The notes beneath the pieces were generated by a model. That model was not told the DNA's origin. It saw nothing but the letters and a program-made list of their open reading frames with translations, and ran no database searches. Shown here piece by piece: positions 44,001-54,600 of a stretch of DNA of 64,000 nt. How positions within the stretch are numbered: the stretch's first letter is position 1; each line of letters begins with the position of its first letter. Where the stretch lies: assembly GCA_001557505.1 (NCBI GenBank), contig LSAX01000008.1:1612001-1676000 (forward strand), in the 5' to 3' direction. The position numbers were made by a program, and so were the translations under genes. The DNA comes from Reticulascus tulasneorum. Taxonomy: Eukaryota > Ascomycota > Sordariomycetes > Glomerellales > Reticulascaceae.

Positions 44001-45111
44001 CGTACTACAAGACTTGGCTTCGGAAAGTTTGCGTGATAGCTCTACGGTTCCAAACAACAACCTTCCTGCCTCATCTGCTATGCTAGAAACGGAAAGGAGT
44101 GTGGCAAAGTCCGAAGAAGATAGAGCAAAGGAAGACCTAGTTCGGAAGATTCTGACATTTCAGCAATACGATGGCGCTATCGACTGGGAACCCCCATACG
44201 GACTCGCAGATATATCGCCTAGGTTACAAGACATTCTTGGAACCGGGTTCGAAACAGCCGTTCAAACGTTGGAGGCCAAGATTTTGGCGCTTCTCGAGCC
44301 CACCGGCAGAGCCGCGATTGCACAGAGAATTGCTCTGACCGCTGCTGTCAAGGTCCTTTTGGAGAAACAGTTCAGTACCTGTCGAGCACTCTGGTTGCGC
44401 ATGTCGGAGAAAGCGGTTGACTTCATCAAGCAGAACAATACGATCAGCGTTCCGGAAATACTAGTGCTTGCTTCAACACATGTAAGCGAGGTTCAGATTC
44501 CACTGAACATCACTGCTGAGCGCGCGGCGGTTGATAACGACCCTATGCGAATTTCGGCAATAACTGCGCCAGTTGGGTTCGAGTGGTATCCCGATGCCAG
44601 TACAATTGGGACTCAAAGAGCATGGACACAGACACCTAATGTCCCAGCCCAACCTTCTGTCCCTTCATTTAGCAATTGGGCAGCGTGGACTCAGACACCT
44701 TCTGTCCCAGCCCAACCTCCCGCCCCTATACTCGGGAATTGGACAACATGGACTCAGACACCTGCTGTCCCAGCCCAAACTTCTGCCCAGTCCCATGAAT
44801 TTGTCGATGATCGCCTGCAGGAGGCGGAAAACACGAATCTGAGGGGTGAACCACCCCTGGCCGCCGGTACGACGAAGACAGCATCATTGCCACATCAGGC
44901 CCCTGCCGTTCTATTCCAGCTTCAAAATCAGCCATCAGCGACGATGGAGGAATTTGAGCCCTCACCTGTCGACGGAATACCTAGGACGTGGTCTGGAGCT
45001 GGGTTTCTTGCCTCGCAAGAGAGTCTGCCAACCTCGCTGGGGACGGAACCTGGCAATGGCAACCAGACATCAGGGCCTGTTTTGCTTGACGTTGCTCCAA
45101 TCCTGGACTGA
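41056..45111 (+). CDS. VIT and VWA domain protein, about 1330 aa
   Basis: One 1351-codon frame with a probable in-frame 63-nt intron (42839-42901: GTAAGT...CTAACACTACTTCTAG), leaving 1330 residues. VIT domain at about 115-245 (SVNTQIIQDTAKVSVTQLFF, TFPLPPGSTVVDF, KGKVKPKDEAHETF). VWA domain at about 393-570 with MIDAS DRSGSMS, the conserved FNIWCFGS strand and VVVLTDGQVWD. The order matches inter-alpha-trypsin inhibitor heavy chains, VWA5A/PARP4-like proteins and fungal relatives of unknown role. Then come an acidic disordered stretch (NDDDSDDSN, DDDGDDDEDG), a C-terminal helical segment (VRKILTFQQYDGAIDWEP, ALTAAVKVLLEKQFS) as in VWA5A, and three 21-residue repeats of WTQTPxVPAQ. No signal peptide, so it is probably intracellular. 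Confidence 0.85.
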   Translation: MVIGQPGIIWDPREPIPPALRRRLRQGVDNSARHRLHDPQRVQDDGRYRYRARPEEMRHGYDGPNGWGPTWSDQWTNLSHQQNYINPQSAPRRPVDEVYVEEYAQDRPTEGFLAPVSMSVNTQIIQDTAKVSVTQLFFNNTSNCIPKASYTFPLPPGSTVVDFSCRVGSNKILKGKVKPKDEAHETFNEAARQNQTAGLLDQNTPEVFTTTLGNIPADTKLKVEMFFVVLLKYGFSDGAGLTTFTLPLYIAPRYGNPGEGLQQALASTSGLRSFSMEVAVLAPERILSITSSSHNVDVEIGVAVRNCQSWREFAETGHQVDPRTALVKLPEDTTHLDKDFVLKIRTQPASGLEHPQACIETHPSLENHQAVMLTIPPKFMLQSQTETHDAEIIFIADRSGSMSDKIQALKSSMGFFLKGIPESCTFNIWCFGSRFESLWPGSKQYTDASLQTALSYVSREFASNMGGTQLLPVLKAALGTRGGFHSTDVVVLTDGQVWDLDDTIRLVEQTRNSSEGRVRFFSLGIGDNVSHELVESIAKVGGGYAEVIPTANQGGWESRVVAVLSAALAGHIGPLRIELEHQSEVNGQGPVLEDGKCCNQSYTRNWCSISLTLLLVPMMDADTEQQNLRKKENQSPADTATLSPFLRNRVFLLFENTRLISTPLLGIHIKTTRPGGEEISVYVPLKVLEIRDSTIHKLGARALLGDLERGQSHVHLGPDAPQRGSASERQLVRAEGERLGCKWSLVSKWTSFVAVEEPFVPAEGTQDAFMDAGNPQIERVDQGDLDLLRPRGGARGNTGAVLVGAAGTLEEDTENDDDSDDSNSESSLPGGGHRSDDDGDDDEDGSAHGDGGHSFNQGPSQPDSNNQGGNTDNSPAPGAAGDPSFPSFNAGYAPTTYSASHPMHAVARVISTRTLSPFPPPPLPHPGDSISRSNNSPHFQWHDFKRNSAKRKLSGKTSGVKRSYRLLKEPVKSKTARHIAPSVLQDLASESLRDSSTVPNNNLPASSAMLETERSVAKSEEDRAKEDLVRKILTFQQYDGAIDWEPPYGLADISPRLQDILGTGFETAVQTLEAKILALLEPTGRAAIAQRIALTAAVKVLLEKQFSTCRALWLRMSEKAVDFIKQNNTISVPEILVLASTHVSEVQIPLNITAERAAVDNDPMRISAITAPVGFEWYPDASTIGTQRAWTQTPNVPAQPSVPSFSNWAAWTQTPSVPAQPPAPILGNWTTWTQTPAVPAQTSAQSHEFVDDRLQEAENTNLRGEPPLAAGTTKTASLPHQAPAVLFQLQNQPSATMEEFEPSPVDGIPRTWSGAGFLASQESLPTSLGTEPGNGNQTSGPVLLDVAPILD
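44620..44787 (+). repeat. 63-nt in-frame coding tandem repeat
   Basis: Two full units (44620-44682, 44683-44745) and a partial third (to about 44787) each encode WTQTPxVPAQ plus a spacer. Nucleotide identity between units is high, which points to recent expansion and possible length polymorphism. Confidence 0.85.
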
Positions 45112-45249
45112 TGTTTGCTTCCCTAGTGTATGTTAGGTTTTTGGACAGTAGAAATTTTTGATTGAGGCTTTTGGCTTGGGATATCAAGTTTCCGGGTATC
45201 TTTCATATGTCGCTAAATATCATTAATATATCATGTTTAACGCAACCTC

Positions 45250-47445
45250 TCAGCCCAGAGTTACTTCGCTCTTTTCTGGAGTGACAGCTTCCCATGCACT
45301 CTTTTCGACTCGTCCCACAGCTTTCCTATAGGCGATGCCATCCACATGCTCGACCCACATAACATTGTAGAACTCATACAGCCCCTCACTCTGCAACCAG
45401 CCTTCTAAGAACCATTCGTCAAAGATATCCGAGTCAACCTGCTCAGTTAACGGCCTGTCCCCGTCTAAGACAACACTACCTGCCGATAACTCGATAATCT
45501 GGCACAACTCCTCCGGGCTCCCACGCCTTAGCTGTGGCACTTCATTCAGTCTCAAGCATCCGATATACTGCCCGTTGAGATCTTCGAGCCGGACAACAGC
45601 ACAGACTGTTGCCTTGGATTTCCACACGCCTTCTGGGATTTTGAGAGTGGCGTGGCGAGCTTTGCAGTGGAGGAAACGAGAGCGAGAGGCATGCGCCCGA
45701 GTTGGACTGCTTGAGAGAGGGATTGGATAGTTAAAATCTTGGTCTCGGATGTGTTCATGTCGGAAATAGGTCCTGTTAGAATATGTGCATACAGTCCTTG
45801 ACCATCCGGCGGGAAGCTCGACGTAGGGCAAAGAGGATGTACCACGATACTTGGAGGCTTGCGTAGAAATTGGGAACCGCGTACTAGTCAAGGTAGAGGA
45901 GTGGAACCATTGCAGCGTAGAGGTTGTCCGCCAAGTAGACTGACCATCGGTAGTCTGGTCAGATTGGCTTGGCTCGGCATCCAGACGTAGATAGTCATAT
46001 CCGCTCCTCCAACTCTCTGATTGAACATTCCCTTGCCAACCGACCCAAGACCAACTCGGCAAGACAGCGTCCGCAGCAGCGACAAGAGCCGATTCTCTGC
46101 GATCCATGACATGATAAGGCTGCCAGATGATTGCGGCATCAAACACCATCTGAGGCAAGCCGGTGACAAACCCGCCTGGGTAGATTGGTGTGAACGCAGA
46201 CATGGCGCCAGAAAAAGCATCGAGAACGTCTTCGGGAAAGGTAAAATCCCTGACAGTGAAAAGTGCCACCAGCCTCGCGTATCTGTGGAAATTTGGCCAT
46301 GACGGAATATCGAGCCTCTGAGAGGTCACGCTAGGCTGCCGAGAGCATGGCTCGGGCGACAGAACACTTTGGTTTTCATGCCACGCTGCGCAGTGGCATT
46401 CCCAGTTGACGGTATTGTTATGGAAGATGATTTTGCGAGTGGAAAATATGTATTCTTGGAAGGTCCATCCGCGTGTGAACCACAGCGTGCTGAGGAGATG
46501 GACGCAATACCGATCCATAACTTCATGGTGTGTGTTCGGCGTTCGCCAGGGGTCGTTGTCTACGCTTTGACGACGGCCCATGGGCCGTGACGGAGATGCG
46601 GCCTTGTTGAAGAACTTGGAGATCTGGAGTGGCCAAGACTTGGTTGAGACCATAGACTTTGGAAAGTAGCTTTGAAAAGCCCTAGTGCTGTCTGCCTGGG
46701 TTGTTTTCCCTTGGACTTGGACCTCCTGGTGGTCCTTTAGTTCGCCAGCTTCCTTCTCTCGACTGATGGCGGGCTTCGAACTCATCGTAGACAGTCTTCC
46801 CGCAAAGAGTTTAGGTAAGAGAGGCTGATGTGATCGACTAGTATCCAGTGTACCGGCCCAGAGTGAATTTGTTGCATCCTTCCCTTGAGCGGCCACAAGC
46901 GTGAAGTACGCACCCGCATAGATCGCAGCCATCGCCTTCAGCTGACCATGCTTAGATAGACCATCATCCTGCACAATACACAGCCGATCAACCCACAAAT
47001 AACGCAGTTCGAGATGGACAACAAGTTCAATGGCATCTCTGATGGTTGGCGGCAGCATAACATCTATTAATGAGCCGTCCACTGCAAGCGTCTCGGCCGT
47101 TCTTAGCGTCAAGGCGATGGAGATGGCTTCTCCCCACACATAGCTGAGAGCAACGTAGTTGAGTTCTCGCGCAGCGGGGACAATGCATTGGCGCTTCACG
47201 TCCACAAGCCACAGCGGCCGCTGGGAATCGTTGTCTATGGCCCTGAGACAATGACCGGCGTGGTGAGCATCACAGACGCTGATCCAGTGCTTGAGAGTGG
47301 ACACCTTGATATTATGGGGTGATCTATCTGCTGGTTTTTCTGGAACATGGGAACCCGATACCTTCTCGACGTATGGGAGGAATGGCATCAGGTGCGAATT
47401 TATCCTGGGAAACCCGAAGCGGGTAGGTTGCGATCGCGATGCCAT
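45250..47445 (-). CDS. HET-domain protein (heterokaryon incompatibility type)
   Basis: Single ORF of 731 residues. The HET domain lies at about 95-320 with its three hallmark blocks: YVALSYVWGEAIS, then LPPTIRDAIELVVHLELRYL followed by WVDRLCIVQDD, and TRGWTFQEYIFSTRKIIF near residue 325. HET domains are related to TIR domains and trigger cell death when incompatible fungal cells fuse; many HET proteins also act downstream of NLR sensors. No NACHT, WD or other sensor domain is fused here. The second half (FPEDVLDAFSGAMSAF, LPSWSWVGWQGN) is the usual extension of stand-alone HET proteins. It is convergent with the VIT-VWA gene, 138 bp apart. Confidence 0.9.
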   Translation of the reverse strand: MASRSQPTRFGFPRINSHLMPFLPYVEKVSGSHVPEKPADRSPHNIKVSTLKHWISVCDAHHAGHCLRAIDNDSQRPLWLVDVKRQCIVPAARELNYVALSYVWGEAISIALTLRTAETLAVDGSLIDVMLPPTIRDAIELVVHLELRYLWVDRLCIVQDDGLSKHGQLKAMAAIYAGAYFTLVAAQGKDATNSLWAGTLDTSRSHQPLLPKLFAGRLSTMSSKPAISREKEAGELKDHQEVQVQGKTTQADSTRAFQSYFPKSMVSTKSWPLQISKFFNKAASPSRPMGRRQSVDNDPWRTPNTHHEVMDRYCVHLLSTLWFTRGWTFQEYIFSTRKIIFHNNTVNWECHCAAWHENQSVLSPEPCSRQPSVTSQRLDIPSWPNFHRYARLVALFTVRDFTFPEDVLDAFSGAMSAFTPIYPGGFVTGLPQMVFDAAIIWQPYHVMDRRESALVAAADAVLPSWSWVGWQGNVQSESWRSGYDYLRLDAEPSQSDQTTDGQSTWRTTSTLQWFHSSTLTSTRFPISTQASKYRGTSSLPYVELPAGWSRTVCTYSNRTYFRHEHIRDQDFNYPIPLSSSPTRAHASRSRFLHCKARHATLKIPEGVWKSKATVCAVVRLEDLNGQYIGCLRLNEVPQLRRGSPEELCQIIELSAGSVVLDGDRPLTEQVDSDIFDEWFLEGWLQSEGLYEFYNVMWVEHVDGIAYRKAVGRVEKSAWEAVTPEKSEVTLG

Positions 47446-49147
47446 GATTGTTCCCTTCGCTCTGGGCCGACGGAAGATGTGAACACCGGCATTCTAGGAA
47501 TGTATCTCGGACAAGAACCGGTGGGTGGAATGAAAGCTGCGGTCTTGTTCGATTGTCGGGAGTGTGGATGTAGGTGAACTGATGCGCCACAAGCGGCATG
47601 CAGGTTCACAACAGCCTCATTTATTGCATAAGACGGCGTAAGAGGTGGCGCATCCAACATGACAGTCCCTCGAGGGAGCAAACATTTCGCTTGCAAAGTT
47701 TGTGCACTCTAAGAATAACGATGCTACACATGATACTCTATTCGAGTACATACAATGCCGAGTAGCTTGAATTGTGAAGTGACCTTCTCCTCGGGCTCGC
47801 ATCAACATGTCTTGCCGGGATCCAGCCTTCCAATCTAGACTTCGGGGATATCATTCACATAAAGAGCGTTTACTCTACCCCCTAATTGGAACTTGGTTAG
47901 TTGTTTCCGGCTTACATCGTGTCTTCAAGACCGGCCAGAGCAGGATGGATGCTTTACCACCCCATCATACAATAACTCTGGAGGACCCGGAATGTCTCAC
48001 CTGCCAGAAGCCATGTTGGTCGAAAGCTTCGCCGACCGTCGGCAGCTTCTGTCGGTCAAGACCCATAGCTGGAACATGGTTGTAGCTTTCTGCGTAAACC
48101 CCGCAAGACACCCATCTCCTACTCGTATTCGCTGGATGCTTCCCGCTGCACCACTCGAGCGAGCGGCGGTGCTGAGACAGGAGTATCCGAATGAACGTTT
48201 AGAAACCAACGAATCATTGTAAGCTCTGTCAGGCGAGATAACCTGACTCGAGCCTCTTGGCGCCGCCAAGCATTGGAAATCCCGAGTCTCTCCTGTCAAT
48301 GTAGGCAGCCGAGCCTCGCCCTACACAAGGATGAAAGGGCGCTTCCGCCCCGATGGTTCCAGAGTAGTATGTAGAGCATCAACAAACATTCTTAAATGGG
48401 GTTTCCGACGGTGGTCCTGACTATTTGGACTCTTTTCCAGTAGACAAGAATTGCTTAATTTGCCTTGATATGATGGTATAACCCTGATCGCAGTGTGGAC
48501 AGTAGACAACACGTCAGCAGATTTGGCATGGCAACCAACGACTTACAAGCAAGGAGCTCGTCCTGCACCCATGCTGCTGGTAGCGAAAGTAGCACCTGCA
48601 AATCTCTCTAAGAAACCGCAAAAACCAAGGAAGTGAGAACTCGCAGATCATGGATACCACCTCGACCTAGTTATATCATCGAGCGTGCGAGCTTTAACTG
48701 ATTGTCCCCAACACTTAAACCCCAAATATCAATTGTCCAACCGCTCCGTCGACTCCACCCACAGACCTCGACCAGCTGAAGGCGCATCCCGACCGCTGCA
48801 GGTTGCCACGCCAGTCGCTCGCTAAAGCAGCCACTAAAAACTTCCCGGGGACCCGCCCACCCTCTAAATTTGGGGCCTTCCCACAGTGAGACAGACCCCT
48901 GTTTTCTTAGGGACTTGCCCCCCCCCGCTCGAGTCAATCGTACGTCAGTGACCCAAACCAACCATCCCGTTCCTGGGCCAAAAGCCCCCGGCCCCACACC
49001 CAGTTCCCAGGCACCGATCTCAGTCCCCTGCAGCCCAGCATTAATTGCCGGGTCAACGCCAGGCCAAGTAAATAGAGGAGGTTGGCGGGTGCATCACCAC
49101 CACTTCGCCCAACCAAAAAGTGAATGGCAGGACCAATACCTAATTGC

Positions 49148-49167
49148 CACACACACACACACACACA
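49148..49167. repeat. CA dinucleotide microsatellite
   Basis: Ten CA units, in the probable 5' leader of the Fig1-family gene. Confidence 0.9.
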
Positions 49168-49301
49168 TCTTTCGCACGCAACATACAGAGTTCATCGGTC
49201 CAGCCATTCCAATATCCAGACTTTGAATACTTCCCCGATCTCTCCTGCATCGAGGATTTTCTGGCAAGCTATACCAAAAAACTAAGTCTCACTCCTCCAT
49301 T

Positions 49302-49330
49302 CCCTCCCTCCCTCTCTCTCTCTCTCTCTT
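49302..49330. repeat. CT-rich microsatellite
   Basis: CCCTCCCTCC followed by about nine CT units; CT tracts of this sort are common just downstream of fungal transcription starts. Confidence 0.85.
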
Positions 49331-49758
49331 ACATTGTGCATTCCCGCATTCCTGTACTTGAGATCACACACACCTTTGGAACTTCAAGTTCCACCACAAT
49401 CCACCCGTACACAAGAAACGTCGTTCGTTGCTCTGACTAGTTGGAATTCAATCAGATTACCGTCTCGATTTCCTCGCGGTGTCTCAACCTATACTCGGAA
49501 TCACATTCCACAATTAACCAACATACGGATCGGACTCGACTCTCGTCGTCTTCTCTCCACCGCTTCTAGCTCGTGCCGACATCGAGCTAGCCTCTCTCTC
49601 ACTTCCCGTTCCACGATCCCGTCGAATACAGAGACACCAGCGTTCCAGCGCTGAGCGTCGATCAGACCCGACCGTCGCTCCGCAGCAGGGAGGACGGGCG
49701 TGGGCTTACCTGGGAAGGAAACTGAGCATCGAGAAGAGTTGAAGACACAGATTACGGG

Positions 49759-50786
49759 ATGCCGAAATTCCAAGTAGGATGGTATCGTGAGTGCTCCCAG
49801 AACTTCAAATCTTGGAGACATGGATCTATGCTAACATCTCTGTGAAGGGTTCGTACCGTTCCTAGGATACCATCATGTCTTGATGATCCTAATAGCAGTC
49901 GCCATAATTCTATTATGTGAGTAGTCCCGCATTCCACCCTTCCATCACCTTACCCATCCACCACTACCCTCATCAACCTGTCTCACTCCTCCCTGCTTCA
50001 CAAAGCTAACAAAGCCAAGCACTCCTCCTGGCAGGCTGCTCCTCATCATCACCTCTCATACCCGACATCTTCCTCCTCTCTCTCTACTACGAACACTACA
50101 CAGCCGTGCCCGACACGACACAAGTCGACTACAATGTCCACACCGCCATTGAAAATATCGCCGGTGATGCCCGTCTCCAAGCACGAGTGGGCTACTTTGG
50201 CATCTGTATAAATCCGGACGGTGGCAGCTGGCTATGCAGTAATAACGCTACGGCACTCGCAAATGAGGTGTCGGTCGACCAAGACCCGTTGAATCTGATT
50301 TGGCTGGCAAGTCAGTTCAAGGATATGATTGTATTTCCATACCTGATGTGAGTCCCGCCTAGCTTATTCCCCAGGAATTGCCTGTACGTGTTCATCACTA
50401 ACTTATCCCACAGTATCATCGCAATCATCTTCGCCTTCATCTGCTTCCTCCTCCTCGCCACCTTCCCCGGATGGCATGAGGAAGAAGACAGCGAAGGGTC
50501 CGACCGCGAAGTCAAGCCCTTCCCCTCGCGGCCCGTCTCGCAGATCTCTCTCGCCATCATCTTTATCGCCTCCATCTTCGTCCTCGTCTCCGTCCTCTGG
50601 CAACATACCGCCTCGGTCGCCGCCTCCATCATCGCCCAAGATTTCGGCAACGGAGCCGTGCGCTCTGGCGTTGGCACGTCCGCCATGGTAATGGGCTGGT
50701 TCAGCTTCACGCTGCTCATCATCGTCACAATCGGCCTCCTGGTCATGATTCTGAGCATACGAGTGCTGAGCCAGATGGTTGACTAG
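49759..50786 (+). CDS. Fig1-family four-TM protein (calcium uptake and mating fusion)
   Basis: Four exons (49759-49786, 49848-49916, 50020-50347, 50414-50786) give 265 residues in frame. The third exon start at 50020 was preferred to 50035 since it has a GCTAAC branch site at the right distance and gives LLLAGCSSSSPLIPDIFLLS. Fig1 hallmarks are the post-TM1 AGCSS...IPDIFLLSL, the GYFGICI...GGSWLCSN loop (claudin-like GxxC...W..C) and three C-terminal TM segments (IIIAIIFAFICFLLLA, ISLAIIFIASIFVLVSVLW, FTLLIIVTIGLLVMILSI). Yeast Fig1 drives low-affinity Ca2+ influx and membrane fusion in mating; filamentous orthologues affect fruiting and hyphal fusion. Confidence 0.85.
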
Positions 50787-51603
50787 ACAACCTCCCAAAA
50801 ACTCTTGGCACTGGACCAGGGTCGGCGGAAAATAAAGTCGAAACGAAGATAGAGAATGGCCCCGGAAGGGATTGTACATGAAGGACGGACGGACATTGCA
50901 CAGCATCAGGCATGGAGTTTTATTGATTTTTGTGTTTTTCATCCCCTTTCTCCTTTGATTTGGGTACGCCAACATAATGTCATGGGGGCTCACAACCCCC
51001 CCTTTCGCGGAGGATAAAAACGGGTCCCGTCTTGCATTGGAACAAATGTGTTTCTCTTTTCCGTTCCTCGATACCTGAGAAGCGCGCGCGGCAGATGAAC
51101 GACATGATGGGCTCCGAAGGACGAGGCAGGGCTGTATGTGGACGAAGACATATGGGGTGCGCGGGGACGGAAAGTTGTAGTGAGTACAGTATTTGCAACC
51201 TCGATGTGCGAGACGAGAAGAAATGAAACTGCATTTGGAAATCAAACAGATCGAGAATTTGAATATCGTGACTGAATCAGACGGTTGGATGGGCATCAAG
51301 TCGGATTGACGAAGAGCTTGATGGAACTGGGCGGACTTGAGAAGGATTAAGAATCCGTTGCGGATAGAACTTGGAAGAGATATTGCAGAATAGGATCAGA
51401 AAAACATGGAGTATTAAGTTATACAACAATGAAAAGAAATAGACCAATTTTTTCCCATGCGCCAGACGCCCAATACCACCCAGGTATGATATTTCCTAGT
51501 CCCGTCGTAATAATGCACATGCTTCCCGGCCTTTAGAAACCCATGCGCGAGCAGTTCGACCTTGCCAGATTCCTAACCTCCCTCATCGTTCTCGCCTCCC
51601 CTT
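50787..51603. other. Convergent 3' intergenic region
   Basis: Lies between two stop codons facing each other (Fig1-family and GH47 genes); presumed 3' UTRs, no other feature. Confidence 0.5.
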
Positions 51604-54600
51604 CTAAACAGGTCTCCTGAACGGATGTGCCTCGGTATTAAGCACCCACTCGTCCAGGCTGATGACATCGGGGGTCGCGTAGAGCAGATAAAAGTACTTG
51701 AGCGTCTCCGCCAGCCAGAAGCTCTCCATCTCGTCCACTTGCACCGGCTTCCGGTCGAGGATGTCGTCGATGGCGCTGTGCCCGTGCTCGGTCCGCGTGG
51801 CCTTCATGATGGCCTCCCACATCTTCCAGCCCTTCTCTTGCCAGGTGGGGTCGCCCGTGATGCGGTACATGTACCACACAGATTCGATGGCTTCGGGCCT
51901 GTTCAGGGTTGTCAGTATGCTGGGTAGGATCTCGCTCTGCAGGCCCAGAGACGAAAAGGGGGGTGAACTAACCGTAATATGTACCGCTTGTAGGGAATGG
52001 TAACAAACCCAGGCGGTATCTTGTAGTCCTCAATCTTGGCCTTGACGAACTCCTCGTGCGTCTGCGGCTTGGCGGCCATCGGAAGATCGCCAACAGTAAC
52101 CTGGCTGACGATGCCTCCAGATGGTTCCTTAGGCTCCTCCGCGCTAACGCTAGCAGTATCATCAGTGTCGTTGCCCGCGTGGTTCAAGTCCAATTTATTC
52201 TTCAGGTCGCCGGTCCCCCCTATCTGACCATCATGTTTTTGACCTCCCGCGTCGAGAGGGGGAGGAAGAGGTCCCCTCTTCGCATGGAGATGAGTGTCTT
52301 CTTCCTCCGAGGTACTATTGTTGCCTGGTTCGGGTCTTGGATAGTCGCCCGTTTTCTTCTGCGCGGGTTTCTCACGCGGCTCGTCTACTGGAACCTCTGT
52401 CTTCCCCTCATCCTCGACGTCCTTCTCTTCCTTTGGAGCGGGTGGGTTGAGAGCTTCTGCCTTCAGTCTTTCCGCCTCTTCCTTCGCAAGCTTCTTCTCC
52501 GTCTCTACCCTTTCTGCCTCTTTCAACTTAAGCTTCTTCTGGTCCTCCACTCTTTGGTGCTCGGTTTCCTCCCATTCCAGGATTTGCTTCTCGCGCCACG
52601 AAGCTTGGGGATCCAGGAACTCCCACCAGAGTGTCTCGTTCCAAGGGCAGCTCTTCATCGACTGGCAAGGCACAACGGAGGCACCCTCGGGCATTATGCC
52701 AGAGGGCATGGACTCGTATGCCCAAACACAACCGTCTGTGAGCTTCTTGGCAAGCTCCACGTCGTCGGGGCGGTCGAATATCTTCCCCCCCAGGCCAAAC
52801 ATGCCGCCGATGAAGCAGGTAAGATGCGTGACCTCGTAATCTCTCCTTAAATCCGTTGCGGGGATGCCTTGAGTGCTGGCTTTGGCGGAAAAGAGAATGT
52901 CTCTGTCGTTGGGAACCATCGGTCGGTAGAGGAGCCATTTCTTAACAGCCTCGATGGTATTGATGTGCAGGGTCTTGTACTTTGGTTCAAGACCTCCGAG
53001 CAGGAGGTACTGCTTTGGGAAATACTCGTAAGTAGAATCTTGGCTGCCACCCATACTGAACGACTCATATCCATTGCCGGAGGACGTGAGACCTTGCTCC
53101 ACGCAGCTAAAATCCGAACTCTGAGAGTCGTACCTCTTCGAAGTCGACTTCGAACCCGAGGAATGGGGGTTGCCCTCCACACGCACGGCGCGACGCGCAA
53201 CTCCGCCAGTTTCCGTTTCCAATATCGGAGGTTCACTCCCATTGCCTCGTTTAAGCTCGGGCTCTTCCACGGCCGGTGTGTACGCATCTTGCCATCTGTT
53301 CTCCGTTTCGTCCGTGTCGGCATTGCTTGCGGCGGCTCGAGATTCTTCCTCCGCAATCGCCGCAGCCTCCTTTGCCTTGCGTTCAGCCTCCGCGGCGTTC
53401 AGAAGCTGTGTCGCGGTCTTGTTGCAGCCCGAGGCATCGATGCTTTCCGGGAAAAGACCATCGAGCTTGGTGCCACGCTTCTGGAAGTCCTCCAACGCAT
53501 TAGTGATGCGGGCAATGGCGTCGTAGTACTTCTGCTTCCCGGTCAGCTGGGCGAGACGGGTGAACTCCATCGACATGGACCCCAGCTCAGCAACACTGAC
53601 GGTGCCAGCTCGGTGGGGCTGAGAGGCGTATTCCGGCATCATGTTGTAGTAGAGGATGGGCATGCGGTTGGGGGTGTCGAACACGCCCATGAGGATCTCG
53701 GCGAGTTCCAAGGCCTTCTCCAGCAACATGGGATAATTCCCCTTGGCGCCTCCGCTAATGTCGTAGGCAGAAGTGAGACCGCCCAGATATCGGATAATAG
53801 TCTCGAACACGGGTATTTCCCTCCGCTTGTCAGTGAATGTGAAGTCAATGTTCTTAACAGCCTTGGCCGCCTCGTCAAATTCCTCTTTCATGCCCATGAT
53901 CCATAAGGTGTCAAGTCCATCGACCAGCGAGGCAGCCCAGCCGCAGAAGGGGTCTCTGAAGCGCCCAGTGACGGGGGAGAGCTCGTCGTGCATCCATGCG
54001 AACTTGCGATAGCCACCCCAAGCCCTCTTCATCTCATTTTTGACTTCCTCAAGTCTCTTCTCTCGTTTCTCTTTGGCAGCCTCCGATTCTGGCGCAAAGT
54101 CGAATTGTACCTTGGGTATTGACTTCGGCTTGCCGGTCGGGAGGGTAATGGTCGATTCCTCAGCCACTGGGAACTGTTCTGGCAACTTCATCCAGTGCTG
54201 GACAGATGTGGTCTTCGTAACAAGGGTAGGGATTATTTCGCCGTCCAGATGCCCGGGTTGCTTCTGCCCTTTTGCGCCGCCTTCGCCGACCTCAGGCTTC
54301 GCAGTGGTGACCGGCGCAAGCGGCTGGGTCGTAACCATCACCTTGTCCTTTTCCTCGTCATCCCACCTGGCCTTGGTAGTAGCAACGGCCGTAGGCAGGC
54401 CGAAAGCACCATGCTCTTCGAGGGTCGTCTTCAGCGTGGGTATCTTAACCGCCTCCTTTGGGGGCGGCAATGGGTCCGCAGCATGCCCATGGTCCTCCCC
54501 TCCGATAGGCTTCTCAACAGGCGCCGGCTTGTTGGCGGCGTCGTTCGGGGGGCGGGTGCCTTTGTGTGTGGTGGGGATTTTCGGTTTCACGCCCGTGTAG

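Larger units (their letters stand above)
47446..49758. other. Long intergenic region, HET and Fig1 upstream sequences
   Basis: 2.3 kb between divergent start codons with no supported gene. The 3' part is a pyrimidine-rich leader for the Fig1 gene with CA and CT microsatellites and C- or A-rich tracts, likely transcribed 5' UTR. Confidence 0.5.

Noticed and set aside
41056..45111. VIT-VWA gene as a secreted inter-alpha-trypsin-type protein
   Set aside because: No signal peptide at MVIGQPGIIWDP and no upstream exon with one was found.
49861..50035. Alternative acceptor at 50034 for Fig1 exon 3
   Set aside because: It keeps frame but gives a shorter segment without the LLLAG stretch before CSSSS, and its branch-site spacing is poorer than for the acceptor at 50019.
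11737..50119. Transfer RNA, rRNA, CRISPR or intact transposon genes
   Set aside because: I looked for cloverleaf-like T-arm/acceptor pairs, regular spacer arrays and transposase/RT motifs and saw none I could support.
52056..53906. Long plus-strand ORFs (264 and 345 codons) opposite GH47
   Set aside because: They run antisense to the GH47 coding region, which has conserved catalytic blocks; no independent features.
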